64,000 bases of DNA from Corydoras sp. C115 (Eukaryota; Chordata; Actinopteri; Siluriformes; Callichthyidae), in assembly GCA_019802505.1 (NCBI GenBank), contig JAFMOC010000220.1, forward strand, positions 17,501 through 81,500. Direction: 5' to 3'. Every line of letters starts with the position of its first letter. Within the stretch, counting starts at the first letter, position 1. The notes beneath the pieces are model-generated. The model did not search any database and had not been told where the DNA came from. It saw only the letters and a program-made list of their open reading frames with translations. The position numbers and the translations under genes were made by a program. This document shows, in pieces, positions 24,755-37,000 of the stretch.

Positions 24755-24835
24755 ACTGCATGGTTGAAGTATCTGAGCTGAGCAGGTTCCTCCTGCCACA
24801 AGCAGCAGTAGAGCGACACACACGGTGAACTGCAT
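19239..24835 (-). CDS. ependymin-like gene C, complete (212 aa)
   Basis: Exons in gene order are 24835-24757, 22355-22321, 22130-21996, 21197-21011, 20910-20823 and 19353-19239; splice sites and phases match A and B. The signal peptide is identical to that of B (MQFTVCVALLLLVAGGTCSA). The core contains GNYVYDAIGQRVRYQATNDI, an NQT sequon, YVINGLTRSCNKFQLKATF, FVSQVVLGTFSTPEAGMLVN and DSGCIIVSC. It ends FFSILS with TAA at 19241-19239. The region that B translates as its extra tail is present here as 3' UTR. Introns are expanded by SINEs, a (TA)n run and a possible LTR. The product should be a secreted ependymin-type glycoprotein. Confidence 0.93.
19440..19735 (-). mobile_element. SINE copy with internal deletion
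   Basis: Perfect duplication AAAAACATCATTTATTCAT at 19421-19439 and 19736-19754. The matching site in ependymin-like B (about 14490-14510) is empty. Confidence 0.92.
19962..20312 (-). mobile_element. SINE copy, full length
   Basis: Perfect duplication CTGGTTTGAAACT at 19949-19961 and 20313-20325. The B site near 14690-14702 is empty. Confidence 0.92.
20497..20705 (+). mobile_element. second tRNA-derived SINE family with an L2-like tail
   Basis: A box TAGCTCAGTGG and B box GGTTCAAATCC, then CCTTGAGCAAGACCCTTAAC. The 3' end GGATAAAAGCGTCCAATAAA is shared with the LINE tail at 10221, which suggests mobilisation by that LINE. Absent from the matching site in B (near 14887). Confidence 0.85.
21466..21827 (+). 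mobile_element. SINE copy
   Basis: Flanked by GTCAAAGGTG at 21456-21465 and 21828-21837; intron 3 of ependymin-like C. B has a single copy of the target near 16133. Confidence 0.88.
22378..22446. repeat. (TA)n microsatellite
   Basis: About 34 TA units in intron 1 of ependymin-like C. Confidence 0.95.
22810..23069 (-). mobile_element. SINE fragment, both ends truncated
   Basis: Body only, with a small internal repeat of GGAGAACCCGGAGGAAACC; intron 1 of ependymin-like C. Confidence 0.85.
23333..23790 (-). mobile_element. possible solo LTR
   Basis: In complement: GCGATTGGCTTAGTCAGTTA, GGGGCGGGAACTAGAC, a TATATA motif, a GCACCTGAA block, then TTGTTCTCAATAAACC. The same ordered blocks occur on the + strand at 55930-56650. 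A CCAAT-TATA-AATAAA order fits an LTR. No flanking retroviral genes were seen, so class is uncertain. Confidence 0.45.
24226..24573 (+). mobile_element. SINE copy, full length
   Basis: Perfect duplication AATAAAGTCCAAAAC at 24211-24225 and 24574-24588; intron 1 of ependymin-like C. Confidence 0.92.
24703..24752. repeat. (CA)n microsatellite at the ependymin-like C exon 1 donor
   Basis: On the gene strand the donor GTAAGT runs directly into (GT)n. Confidence 0.93.
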
Positions 24836-24869
24836 GATGGATGCTTCTGAGTTCTGCTTCATTCTCACT

Positions 24870-24950
24870 CTTTATATAGAGCACCCTGGGAACACACCTG
24901 AGAACACACCTGAGAACACACCCTCACATCCTGCTTCACTGCAGACCAAT
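24870..24950 (-). promoter_or_regulatory. ependymin-like C promoter with three tandem insert units
   Basis: On the - strand, TATATAAAG at 24878-24870 and ATTGG at 24950-24946. Between them lie about three copies of a GAGAACACACCT-type unit (24887-24921) that A and B lack. The TATA to CCAAT distance is therefore about 45 bp longer than in B. Confidence 0.7.
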
Positions 24951-25410
24951 CAGATTCCACACACACACACACACACACACACACTTCACAGGGATCTCAT
25001 GACCGTTCCAAAAGATTAGCTAATCTCACAGCCACAACTGTGAGATTAATAATTCTAAAGATTAGACTCGATTAGAATCCATGTGCCATGTCATTCTGAA
25101 TATCAGCATCATAAGAATAAGGAGTTGTCCTTGTACGGTTCTCTTTTTTTTTTTTTTAAACCTATATTTGTCCATTGTATCTATAAAGAACAGCGTGAAC
25201 ACAATCAGCCGACAGAGATAAGATTAAAGAACGCACACACACTGACGCACACTGAATGCTGCGTTACGGTAGCGCGGTTGGTTATTTTAGTAAATCAGCA
25301 CAATGAAGGCTTGGTTCACAGTCAACAACTTGAATTACGACAGTAAGTCGTTAAAAGTTTGGACACGCCCCCTTCTTGCTCCATCCTCCATGTCCTTCAC
25401 CTACCATTTA

Positions 25411-25862
25411 GATGGACTTTGTAGTTTTACATTTACAGACTGTAGTGCTCTGTTGGTTCTCTGTTGGTCAGGACCATCACAGAACAGGTATCATCTGGGT
25501 CGTCTGATGCTGAGGGGTCTTTAGTGTGGCAGTGCTGCTGTAGGGACACTGCTGGGATAGGAATAATGGTCCTTTTGGGATTCTGACCGTTAGAGAATGG
25601 AGCACACAGCACACATATTCGGTCACTTATTGGACGCTTTTATCCAAAGCGACTTATCATAACATCCCTGGAGCAATGAGGGTTAAGGGTCTCGCTCAAG
25701 GACCCACTCTGGTAACTTCAGTTGACTTGGGCCTTGAACCCCAACCTTCAGATTGATAACCCAACGCCCTGACCACTGAGCTACCGCGCCCCGGTATTTA
25801 TACTGTAGTCCACAAACAGATGGACAACAGAACGTAATAGTAGAACTACAAAGTCCATCTTT
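25411..25862. mobile_element. palindromic MITE interrupted by a SINE
   Basis: Left arm AGATGGACTTTGTAGTTTTA and right arm GTAGAACTACAAAGTCCATC are inverted copies. The centre holds the L2-tailed SINE at 25622-25793. Confidence 0.75.
25622..25793 (-). mobile_element. L2-tailed tRNA SINE inside a MITE
   Basis: In complement: GGTAGCTCAGTGGTCAGGGC, then the CAAGGACCC-type body, ending CGCTTTTATCC-type. Same family as 20497-20705. Confidence 0.82.
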
Positions 25863-25869
25863 ACGAAAC

Positions 25870-26550
25870 ATGGAACTGAGGAGATGAAAACAATGTGGAC
25901 TAAACTTTGGACTGCTCCTGTCCATGATTACATGATGACTGTACATGATGCGCCATGTTATGATTTTTGTGACAGAACGACATCCTAACTGAACTGAGGA
26001 GGCTCAGTGAGGCGGAAATAGGAACTTTGGTTGTGACCTTCGACGACCTCAGCTTTTTTTTTTTTTTTTTTTTTTTTCCCTCCGTGTCCTGTCTGGCACT
26101 GTGAAACTCAGGATTGATGTCTGAGTGTCTGAATCAGGCCCAACAATTTTGATTTTACAATTTTTTACAATTGGTATATATTTAACACTTTATTACAAAT
26201 TCTTTCGGGGATCATATCGGTACGGCAAACACGAATATATCACAGAATATATCGACGGCCTAAGCTTAATGATTAATTTAAAGGTCTGTACACATAGTTT
26301 TGAGCGCATGGCGAGTGATACAGAACAGAAAGTTTGTGATGAAACGCAAACGGTCATTTTAAAAGGTCACGCCACGCGGCGAGTAATGTGTGTGAACAAG
26401 ATAATCAGAGCCAGTCTCATGATTTACTGAAATAACAAATCATGTGAAACGTCAACCGAAGCTTTGTAACTCAAGTGTGTGTGTGTGTGTGTGTGTGTGT
26501 GACAGCTATACACACCCTACATGTGATAATATATCCCTATATTGTTGTTC
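25870..26550. other. intergenic, no gene recognised
   Basis: Holds a poly(T) run (26055-26077) and a short (GT)n run (26476-26500). Open frames here show no family features. Confidence 0.6.
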
Positions 26551-26553
26551 TCC

Positions 26554-26683
26554 GTGCCCAGCGATGGATTGGCGCCCTGTCTTGGGTCTATCTGCCCAGC
26601 GCCCGAGACGTTCTCCCCTGGATGGGCATGGGGAACCCCACCGCGACCCTAATAGAGGATAAAGCAGGAGATAATGAATGAAT
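26554..26683 (+). mobile_element. SINE 3' part
   Basis: Starts at GTGCCCAGCGATGG, ends with the ATGA tail, and abuts the ependymin exon-1 relic. Confidence 0.82.
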
Positions 26684-26749
26684 GAAGTATCTGAGCTGAG
26701 TAGGTTCCTCCTGCCACAAGCAGCAGTAGAGCGACACACATGGTGAACT
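26684..26749 (-). pseudogene. ependymin-like exon 1 relic
   Basis: Almost identical to exon 1 of B and C from the AGTATCTGAGCTGAG block to the start, but the original ATG-CAG is gone and no splice donor follows. 26755-26900 is a copy of the intron 1 segment at about 16966-17110, in opposite orientation relative to its parent. The unit is thus rearranged and non-functional. Confidence 0.85.
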
Positions 26750-26898
26750 CCACCCTATACTATACTTTATAATGATACTATAGACACACACAGTATATAC
26801 ACACCATGTATAAAGGTATAGTGTCTTATTTTATATGAATGTAATTGCAAAGAATTCTCACACTGTTTGTTAAAAACTATTATGTTAATGACCATTAA

Positions 26899-27179
<281 letters not shown>

Positions 27180-27648
27180 TCTAATGATTGAGGGTTTCAG
27201 AAAATCCCTAACCCACTGATGTTACCAATGGTGACCCTTGTGCAAGGCTATTAAATCTCTTCCATACAGGGGGGTGAAGGGGGGGGAGTACCATCAAGTT
27301 GGAAAACTAAATGAAATTTAATAATATAGATTAAATTTATTTATATATTTTGCGTCATTATTATAACGTATCTGGTAATTTCTTAAACCCCATCATCCCA
27401 ATACAATACAGTACATTTAGGTTAAAAAGTATAAATTAGTTCTCATTATAAATAATACAAAGTTCCTACAAACTAAACCTGTTTCTATATTATACATTAT
27501 ATTAAAAAAAAATAACGGTCGGTAAAAAAAGTCTTTCCCACAGAATAATGTTAAAGTCCTGACTGTTAGACCGAGGTCGAAGTTCTGCAGCACCTAAAAT
27601 CCCATGAAACGACGTTTAAGAAAAGATTAGTAAATAATTTGATTAAGG

Positions 27649-27995
27649 GGCGGCATGGTGTCTTAGTGGTTTAGCATGTTCTCCACTCAGCACTAGGGAG
27701 TCCCGGTTCGAATCCCCATCTGGGTGGAGTTTCCATGTCCTCCCCGTGTCCGCGTGGGTTTCCTCCGGGTTCTCCGGTTTCCTCCCACAGTCCAAAAACA
27801 TGGATCAAGTCAATTGAGTTCTCCAAATTGCCCCATATAGAGTGTGTGTGTGTGAGTGAGTGAGTGTGTGCCCAGCGATAGATTGGCGTCCTGTCCTGGG
27901 TGTGTCTGCCCAGCGCCCGAAACGTTCTCCCCTGGATGGGCATGGGGAACCCACCCCCCCCGAGACCCTAATAGAGGATAAAACAGGAGATAATG
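27649..27995 (+). mobile_element. SINE copy, full length
   Basis: Ends 41 bp downstream of the alpk1 stop codon (28036 on the - strand), so it probably lies in the alpk1 3' UTR, antisense to it. Confidence 0.87.
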
Positions 27996-28035
27996 TGAGC
28001 AGGACAGCAGCAGTGTTGAGCGTCTCTGCGGTTTC

Positions 28036-31000
28036 TCATTGCGGAGCGAGCGAGTGCAGCGCCGCCCTGCAGATGCTGTTGCACTCTTCTCCGTGCTGAT
28101 GCTGCAGGAACTTGCTGATGCCACTCTGGTGGAAGTTGCTGGCAGATTTGGGTTTCCTGAGCGAGTGGATCTGCGGATCGGTCAGGTACACCAGGCCCTT
28201 TCCGTTGGCCGTCACCCAGCCTGAGCAAAACATTAAAAAGAAAACACACCTTTGAGGTGAAAGCATTTTAAATGCTGTAACGGCCTCGGCTCTTCATCTT
28301 CAGTCCGTACCTTGCAGGTCCACCACCACCTCATCCTGTTTGGAGAACTCGTAGGTGAAATGTCCGAACGCCAGGCCGTACGCGGTGGCCGAGTGACGCG
28401 GGTTGATCTTCGTCGTGTTGTTGGAGAGCTTGACGAACTCGCCCAGCATGAACGGCTCGACCGACACACACGCCGCGATGGCGTCGCCCTCGAGGAGCTG
28501 CGGACAAGCAGACAGTGAGGAGGACGCGCCGAGTAATTCCACCTTCACATCACGAGTCCATCTTTGTGGGATACGTTCACATACGGATAAATAAAATAAA
28601 TAAATTCATTCATTCATTATCTCCCGCTTTATCCTCTATTAGGGTCGCGGGGGGGGGGGGGGGTTCCCCATGCCTATCCAGAGGAGAACGTCTCGGGCGC
28701 TGGGCAGATAGACCCAGGACAGGACGCCAATCCATCGCTGGACACACACTCACTCACACACACACACTCTATATGGGGCAATTAGGAGAATTCAATTGAC
28801 TTGATCCATGTTTTTGGACTGTGGGAGGGAACCGGAGAACCTGGAGGAAACCCATGCGGACACGGGGAGAAGATGGAAACTCCACCCAGATGGGGATTCG
28901 AACCGGGAATCCCTAGCTCTGAGAGGAGAACGTGCTAAACCACTAAGCCTAAACACTAAAAATAAATAAACAACAAAACAAAAACAATCCCATTTTGACT
29001 TGACTTGGTGCCCATTGATAGATTGCCCCCCTGTCCTGGGTGTATCTGCCCCGTGCCCGAAACGTTCTCCCCTGGATGGGCATGGGGAACCCCCCCCCCC
29101 CCCCAATAGCGGATAACGCGGAGGATAATGGATGTATTATTATAAGGGTAATTTCTTAAATCCTATCAGCCCAATACATTACATTTAGGTTAAATCGTTC
29201 CCCCCCCTGGTGGCACGGTGGCTTTGTGGTTTAGCATCTTCTCCTCTCAGCGCTAGAGATTCCCGGTTCGAATCCCCATCTGGGTGGAGTTTCCATGTCC
29301 TCCCCGTGTCCGCGTGGGTTTCCTCCGGGTTCTCCGGTTTCCTCCCACAGTCCAAAAACAGGGATCAAGTCAACTGAGTTCTCCAAATTGCCTCATATAG
29401 AGTGTGTGTGTGTGAGTGAGTGTGTGCCCAGTGATGGATTGGCGTCCTGTCCTGGGTGTGTCTGCCCAGCGCCCGAGATGTTCTCCCCTGGATGGGCATG
29501 GGGAACCCCCCTAATATAGGATAAAGCGGGAGATAATGAATGGATGGATGGATGGACGTTGGACATGTGAATCTAAAGACAGAACCGGGAGGCGTGTTAT
29601 ACCAGCAGTATCTCAGCGGGGATGTAGAAGATCTGCGTGGTGATGTCGTTCTCATAAAGACGCCTGTTGAACTCCCGGACGTAAAACTGAGCCGTCATCT
29701 GTCTCTCGACGTCGTCCAGATGTTTGTGGATCTTCCTCCTCTTAAGATACTCCTTCCCTACGTAACTGAGGACAAAGGCAACGGTTCCAGAGGTTCCAAA
29801 GAGACAAAACACTCAGAGGAGACGTCTTCCTGGTGGCGAAACTCACCCGCCCAGAAGAAGTTCCTGATGTAGATACTGAACCCGGAACGCCTGCCTCTGT
29901 TGTCCCTTCACGGCGACGTCCAAAACGTCCCCAACGAACACGCTGGTCTCCGACGCCGTCCACGAGTCTGAGCTCTTAGAGTATTTTAACACCAGAGCGT
30001 CTGTCCGAAGAAAACGACATGGTGGCTTCATAATGTACCTCCACGACATCAAACAAACATAGGTGGCTTAGTGGTTTGGCATGTTCTCCTCTCAGCGCTA
30101 GGGATTCCCGGTTCGAATCCCAATCTGGATGGAGTTTCCATGTCCCCCCCGTGTCCGCGTGGGTTTCCTCCGGGTTCTCCGGTTTCCTCCCACAGTCCAA
30201 AAAACCATGGATCAAGTCAATTGAGTTCTCCAAATTGCCCCATATAGAGTGTGTGTGTGTGAGTGAGTGTGTGTCCAGCGATGGATTGGCGCTCTGTCCT
30301 GGGTGTATCTGCCTAGCGCCCGAGACGTTCTCCCCTGGATGGACATAGGGAACCCCCCCCCGTCTACGACCCTATTAGAGGATAAAGCGGAAAATAATGA
30401 ATGAAGGAATAAACCGACGTAGGGTGGCACGGTGGCTTAGTGGTTTAGCATGTTCTCCTCTCAGCCCTAAGGATTCCCAGTTCGAATCCCCATCTGGGTG
30501 GAGTTTCCATGTCCTCCCCGTGTCCGCGTGGGTTTCCTCCGGGTTCTCCGGTTTCCTCCCACAGTCCAAAAACATGGATCAAGTCAATTGAGTTCTCCAA
30601 ATTGCCCCATATAGAGTGTGTCTGTGTGAGTGAGTGTGTATCCAGCGATGGATTGGCGCCCTGTCCTGGGTCTATCTGCCCAGCGCCCGAAACGTTCTCC
30701 CCTGGTTGGGCATGGGGAACCCCCCCACCAAAAGAGGATAAAGCAGAAGATAATGGATGGATACACCGACATACAGAAACCTAAAGATGGTTACAACATC
30801 CAAACGTCTGATGAGTATTACTTCCCAATTTCTACACTCATGTCCATGAGTTACACTTGCCGCAGAGACGAAGACCTACGGTTCCCCCCTACAAGTTCCT
30901 CATGAAGGGTGCTTATTGGGTGTAAACAGCACACAGATAATAAAAGGGAAGCAAAGAGTTAACGTACTGTAGGCTCGTTTGTACTGGCGGAGCTGGAAGG

Positions 31001-34000
31001 GTTTTTGAGGAAGACGCCTCAGGAGACACTCCTGACACACTCCCGACAGAAGACATTTGTAGTCGGCCTCGTTCAGAATTGCACTCCCCATGACGCAACC
31101 CTGGAAGCAGCGAGAGCAGGAAGGCCCACTGGCAGAACCGGATGGACTCTGAGCCGTACCCACGTCCTCCTCTGGTATTTCTGGAGGGGTGCGTCCTGGC
31201 TCCCGTCCTTTGGCGTCAGCACCCGTCACGCCGCCGTCGCTCAGGTTTCGGGATGTTCCCTCGTCCAAGTGCATCATTTCGAATTCGGTGGACAAGCACG
31301 AGGCTCCCGGGTTGGCGTCTGCGTGTAACGAGTGCGGTCCAGGATGTTCTACCTGGGCCCGTTCGTCCCCCTCCTCACTCAGATCACCGGTTTCAGCGGG
31401 TGGCGCCGAAGGCCGGAGGTCGACGAACTCATAGGGGCTTCCGGGATCCTCGGTGGCGCACTCCTGGTCCACCGACGGCCGGCCGGTCAGAGGCGGCCTG
31501 GAGAACGAGATGCTTTGCCATGAAGATCCCAGACTGCTGCTGCTGACCGACCTGGTGGACGTCCTAGTCTCCGGTCTCTTGGATTCGTTCACCCCTCCAC
31601 TATTCTGTCTCCGAAACGAAACGTCCGAGTCCCTTCTATTGCTCGGACTGACCGAACCGGCGCCGGCGCCTCCACTCCGGGATAGCGGCTCTTCGTCGTC
31701 CTCTGTGCAACATAAAGCATTGACCACACCCAGAGACGAACCGCTTTTAAAGGACATGGAACCCCACGAGGAACTCAGACTGCTGCTGTAACTCGGCCTC
31801 TGGCTTTGCCACGAGAGCCTGCGACTGGGCTGGCCGCCGCTTCGTGACGCCCCGTCGACCTTCGGCGCGTCCCGCAGTTCCGAGGGCGGATCAGAGGAGG
31901 CGCTCGACCGCCTGAACCCCTCGTTGTCCGGTTGCCCCGTGCGTAGACTCATGCTTGCGGTTTGGTTTTCCGTCAGGAGGGATTCGGTGCGAGTCTGGAA
32001 GGCGGTGATGCAGTCGGCATGGTCTGCGCCTGCGCCCCCTTCATGCGCCGCCCCTGAAAACGCCTCGCACACCATCTTGTGGTGCCTCTGGAAAGCAAGC
32101 ATGGCCGTGGTAAAATCTGCGACGGTGAAGGGGACGGGTCGGTCCTCTAAGACGCGGTACGCGTCCGGAATGAACGAGCGTGGATCCGAATTGGCGAAGG
32201 GCCTCACGTCGAAAAGGGACTTGACGTCTTGGATCTTCGCCGTCACCGCGGACGACAGCGCGTTCTTATCGCCGTCCTCTTCAAAGCAGTAGGAGTAGAA
32301 GAGCGAGACGGCGTCCCGGCACGACCGGACGGCTGCGGAGACGTCTCCGCTCGGCCCGTTTAACCATCTGTTGGTTGTGGCCAAACCGTAGGCCGCTCTT
32401 AGGACCGTGTGCAGTTCCTGCTGACTGCTGACGACGTCCCCCGGTTTTTTTGTCAGCAGTCCGTTTTCGAAGGCCTCCTTGGCCAGACGGAGGTAGAGCT
32501 GGGCGTCCGCCGCAGGACAGTCCCTGGAGAAGCTGAAGGACAGCAGACACGTTCCCCGCGTGACCTAGAGAGAACGTTGGTTTGAAAATGGAACGTAAAA
32601 ACGGATGCTGGAACTGTCCAGGGTCCCTACCGGTCCAGGTCTACGTACCATGTGAGTGAGGACGTACAAAGACCCGTACTGACTGAACACAGCCGCCATC
32701 ATAGCGGCCTGAGCCGCGCAGAGCAGCCGATGACGACGGTCTCCTAGCAACGCCTGCAGACAAATGGGAACCACAGTGACATCATTTAAATCCCCATCCC
32801 ATCACCCACCCCGTGTACGGCGGGTCGCCCACACACACACATTAAAACCTGGATGAGCGCTGTGTCACGCTTTCTTTTGGACATTGGACTGACTACAACA
32901 TGGGGAGAACATACAAAAACCACGCAGAAAGCTTCCCGGAAACTATACATGGGACCGTCTTATTGTGATTGAGAGCGCCAACTGCAGCGCCGCCCCGTCT
33001 CCCGGGTATGACGTTAAAACCGCTTTATCCTCTATTAGGGTCGCGGGGGGGTTCCCCCATGCCCATCCAGGGGAGAACGTCTCGGGCGCTGGGCAGATAC
33101 ACCCAGGACAGGACGCCAATCCATCGCTGGACACACACTCACTCACAGACACACTCTATATGGGGCAATTTGGAGAACTCCATTGACTTGATCCATGTTT
33201 TTGGACTGTGGGAGGAAACCGGAGAACCCGGAGGAAACCCACGCGGACACGGGGAGAACATGGAAACTCCAGCCGGATGGGGATTCGAACCGGGAATCTC
33301 TAGCACTGAGAGGAGAACATGCCAAGCCACCGTGTCGTCAAATCCATATTTAATTATTCAAATTAGATGGCGATGGCGGCAGCACGGTGGCTTAGTGGTT
33401 TAGCATGTTCTCCTCTCAGTGCTAGGGATTCCCGGTTCGAATCCCCATCTGGGTGGAGTTTCCATGTTCTCCCCGTGTCCGCGTGGGTTTCCTCCGGGTT
33501 CTCCGGTTTCCTCCCACAGTCCAAAAAACATGGATCAAGTCAATTGAGTTCTCCAAATTGCCCCATATAGAGTGTGTCTGTGTGTGTGAGTGAGTGCCCA
33601 GTGATAGATTGGCGCCCTGTCCTGGGTGTATCTGCCCAGCGCCCGAAACGTTCTCCCCTGGATGGGCATGGGGAACCCCCCCCCCCCGCGACCCTAATAG
33701 AGGATAAAGCGGGAGATAATGAATGAATGTCTGTGGTGTTTGAATTTCATACCAGGTTGATGTGAGGTTTCTGCTGAAAGGCGTGGAAATCTTCATCGGT
33801 CATGGAGATCAGAACGTTCGCCAGCAGTCCGAGAGATGTTCCGATCCCCTGATGCAAAATTACAACTCATTAAACATCCAATCACATGTACGGGGTGGTG
33901 CGGAACTCTTAAAACATCCCATGCAAACCTTCTTATCGGGTAAAGGGAGAACGTGGAAGCCGATCAGTGAGGTCCAAATCAGCTCTGCAGCCTCCGACCA

Positions 34001-37000
34001 CAGCCCTGAAGCACAGAGCACAACCTCGCAGTGACCTCTGTCGTTTCATAGTTCACTTTAACAGTAACCCCAACGACCCGTTTCCTAAAAAACATCATGC
34101 ATTTACAACGAACGCAGCATCAGCCTGCGCTTGGTTCTCATTATTTAACCTAAACCCACCAAACGCACCGATAAAGAAACAATGCCAGCTGCCGACTCGA
34201 GATCTATTGCCGGCAAATGATTTAATCGGAACTTAAGACTCAACGTTCTAATCAGCAGTCGCTCCGTCTGATAAACGTCTGTATTTCAAAATGTTTACTT
34301 ATAATTATATCCCACTGTATAGGTTTTCATTTATTCATTCATTTTCTTCCACTTTATCCTCTATTAGGGTCGCTATAAACCTCCTCCATGGTTTATAGTT
34401 GGCATCACACTGAGGAATCACCTTTTCATTTATTTAATTGCATCATGGCGGCACGGTGGCTTAGTGGTTTAGCACGTTCGCCTCTCAGCGCTAGGGATTC
34501 CCGGTTCGAATCCCCATCTGGGTGGAGTTTCCATGTTCTCCCCCTGTCTGCGTGGGTTTCCTCCGGGTTCTCCGGTTTCCTCCCACAGTCCAAAAACATG
34601 GATTAAGTCAATTGAGTTCTCTAAATTGCCCCATATAGAGTGTGTTTGAGTGAGTGAGTGTGTGCCCAGCGATGGATTGGTGTCCTGTCCTGGGTGTATC
34701 TGCCCAGGTTCCCCATGCCCATCCAGGGAAGAACGTCTTGGGCGCTGGGCAGAGAGACCCAGGACAGGGCGCCAATCCATCGCTGGGCACACACTCACTC
34801 ACTCACACACACTCTATATGGGGCAATTTGGAGAACTCAATTGACTTGTTCCATGTTTTTTGGACTGTGGGAAGAAACCGGAGAACCCAGAGGAAACCCA
34901 CGCGGACACGGGGAGAACATGGAAACTCCACCCGGATTGGGATTCAAACCAGGAATCCTTAGCGCTGAGAGGAGAACATGCCAACCACTAAGCTGTGATG
35001 GATAAGTATTTTGGTTTTGAAGGACCTCACCTAATTTCTGCAGCACCTGACCTCGGACCTGCACACTGACCGCCTGCACCAGGATCTGATCGCTGTCCCG
35101 ATGATATCTCCAACATCCTGCAGCCCAGAGAAACATCAGACATCTGAATGGGGCAACCTTTTTAACCTTTTTAACCCTACATGATTTTTGTGCACATCAC
35201 AGAGTTCAAAACTCTAAAACTGTAAGCATTGATAAAGAACTGAGGTACGAGAGGGCGTGCGTTATTCCCAATAAATCACGGGAAAGTGGTGTTCTCAGTT
35301 CTTACACCTCTTTCCTGTGATTCAGTCACAAGAAAACACAACCTCCAGCGTCTTATTGCTTTTATAAAATTCTTACAAACTCACTATAATAAATAAAACA
35401 AGGTTTTTATTCATAAATGCCTTTATTGAAAGCAAAATCTATTTTAATATAATATCCATCCATTATCTCCCGCTTTATCCTCTATTAGGGTCGCGGGGGG
35501 GAAGGGGTTCCCCATGCCCATCCAGGGGAGAACGTTTCGGGCACATTTGGGTACCAATCTATCACTGGACACACACTCACTCACACAGACACACTCTATA
35601 TGGGGCAATTTGGAGAATTCAATTGACTTGATCCATGTTTTTGGACTGTGGGAGGAAACCGGAGAACCCGGAGGAAACCCACGCAGACACGGGGAGAACA
35701 TGGAAACTCCACCCAGATGGGGATTCGAACCGGGAACCCCAAGCGCTGAGAGGAGAACATGCTAAACCACTCAGCCACCGTGCCGCATTTAATATAATAT
35801 AATATAATGAATAATCTGCTATTCAGTGACGTAATCTAGTCCGGTTTTGACAGCTGACCTCAGAGTTACAGGTTTCTGGTTTCTTGAACAATCGAACACT
35901 GCCATCTAGTGGCCAAATTACAGAGTGCACTTTATAAAACATCGGTAGAAAAAAATAATGTATTGTACATCACGCAATGATAGAAATGTGAAGCGTTCAG
36001 AGCTGTGCGTTATTCTCAATAATGTCACAGCGAGACGAACGGCTCAGCCAATCGGATTAAAGGTAATAATAATGTGCAATAAACTCTATTATTCTTTATA
36101 AAAAAATAAAAAATAATAAGAAAAGCAAAGTCCATGATGTCACCCGGCTGTTGGTGATGTCATACTCACCGGTCGCTCCACTGTTATTGATCAGACTGCT
36201 CAGAATAAACTCCGCCTTCTGCAGTTTCCCTGTAAACACCAAAGATAACGACTAATTACCGCAACCTCGTTAACGACGTACTCACTGCTTCCCGGAGCAG
36301 ATAACGAGGTCACACAGTGTGTAAAGGTTGTCCTATAGGGATGAGGACAGTCCACACGGAACCCAAGCCTTAATGGACAGCTCCGCCCGATCTGGACGGC
36401 TCTCTCACCGGCGTTGAGGTAGACCCGCGCCTGCCGGATGACGATCTGAGGGGCGACCGGCGTGTTTGGGTAGAGTCGGTGCAAACGTTTGGCGATCTTC
36501 AGCAGAGTGTGGGAACCGTCCAGCCAGTAGAGGAAGCGGTCCAGCAGGAAGACGACGGCCATGGCCCACGCCGGCCGAGCTGCGGCGATGGAGGCTCTGA
36601 GGAAGGCCTGTTGTGCAGGAGGAGGGGCAAACTGTGAGTCTCTCATATTTAAAGATCTAACAACAGGAAAGCCAAAAGCCTGACCGCCGGTGAGGTCAGT
36701 ACCATTTAGGGGTGAGCTGCAATAATTCGCTGATTCGATTCGGAGAACCGTAGTCGACTATGAACCTCATAGTCCAATGTACCATTTTAACCACATGGGG
36801 GCGCCCATGGCTGCTGCTAAGCATTAGTTTTGACATGAAATGTCTTTGTTTTCGTTATATATATATAGCCTTTTGTCAAATAACATCATCCTAATTTCTA
36901 GGAAAAAAAAAAAGAAAAAAGAAAAACAAAAAAAAAAGGTTTTCTTTTGTTAGAAAAACAAGTAAAATATAAAAAAAATATATATATATTTTTTTAAAAC

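Noticed and set aside
26125..26430. 101-codon frame in the intergenic region
   Set aside because: No recognisable domain, no splice or promoter context, AT-rich.
28792..29106. Possible extra alpk1 exon
   Set aside because: The frame is SINE-derived; the flanking alpk1 exons join in phase without it.
31142..31546. Several + strand frames within 31.0-32.3 kb
   Set aside because: Antisense shadows of the 1.6-kb alpk1 exon, which has the conserved protein on the - strand.
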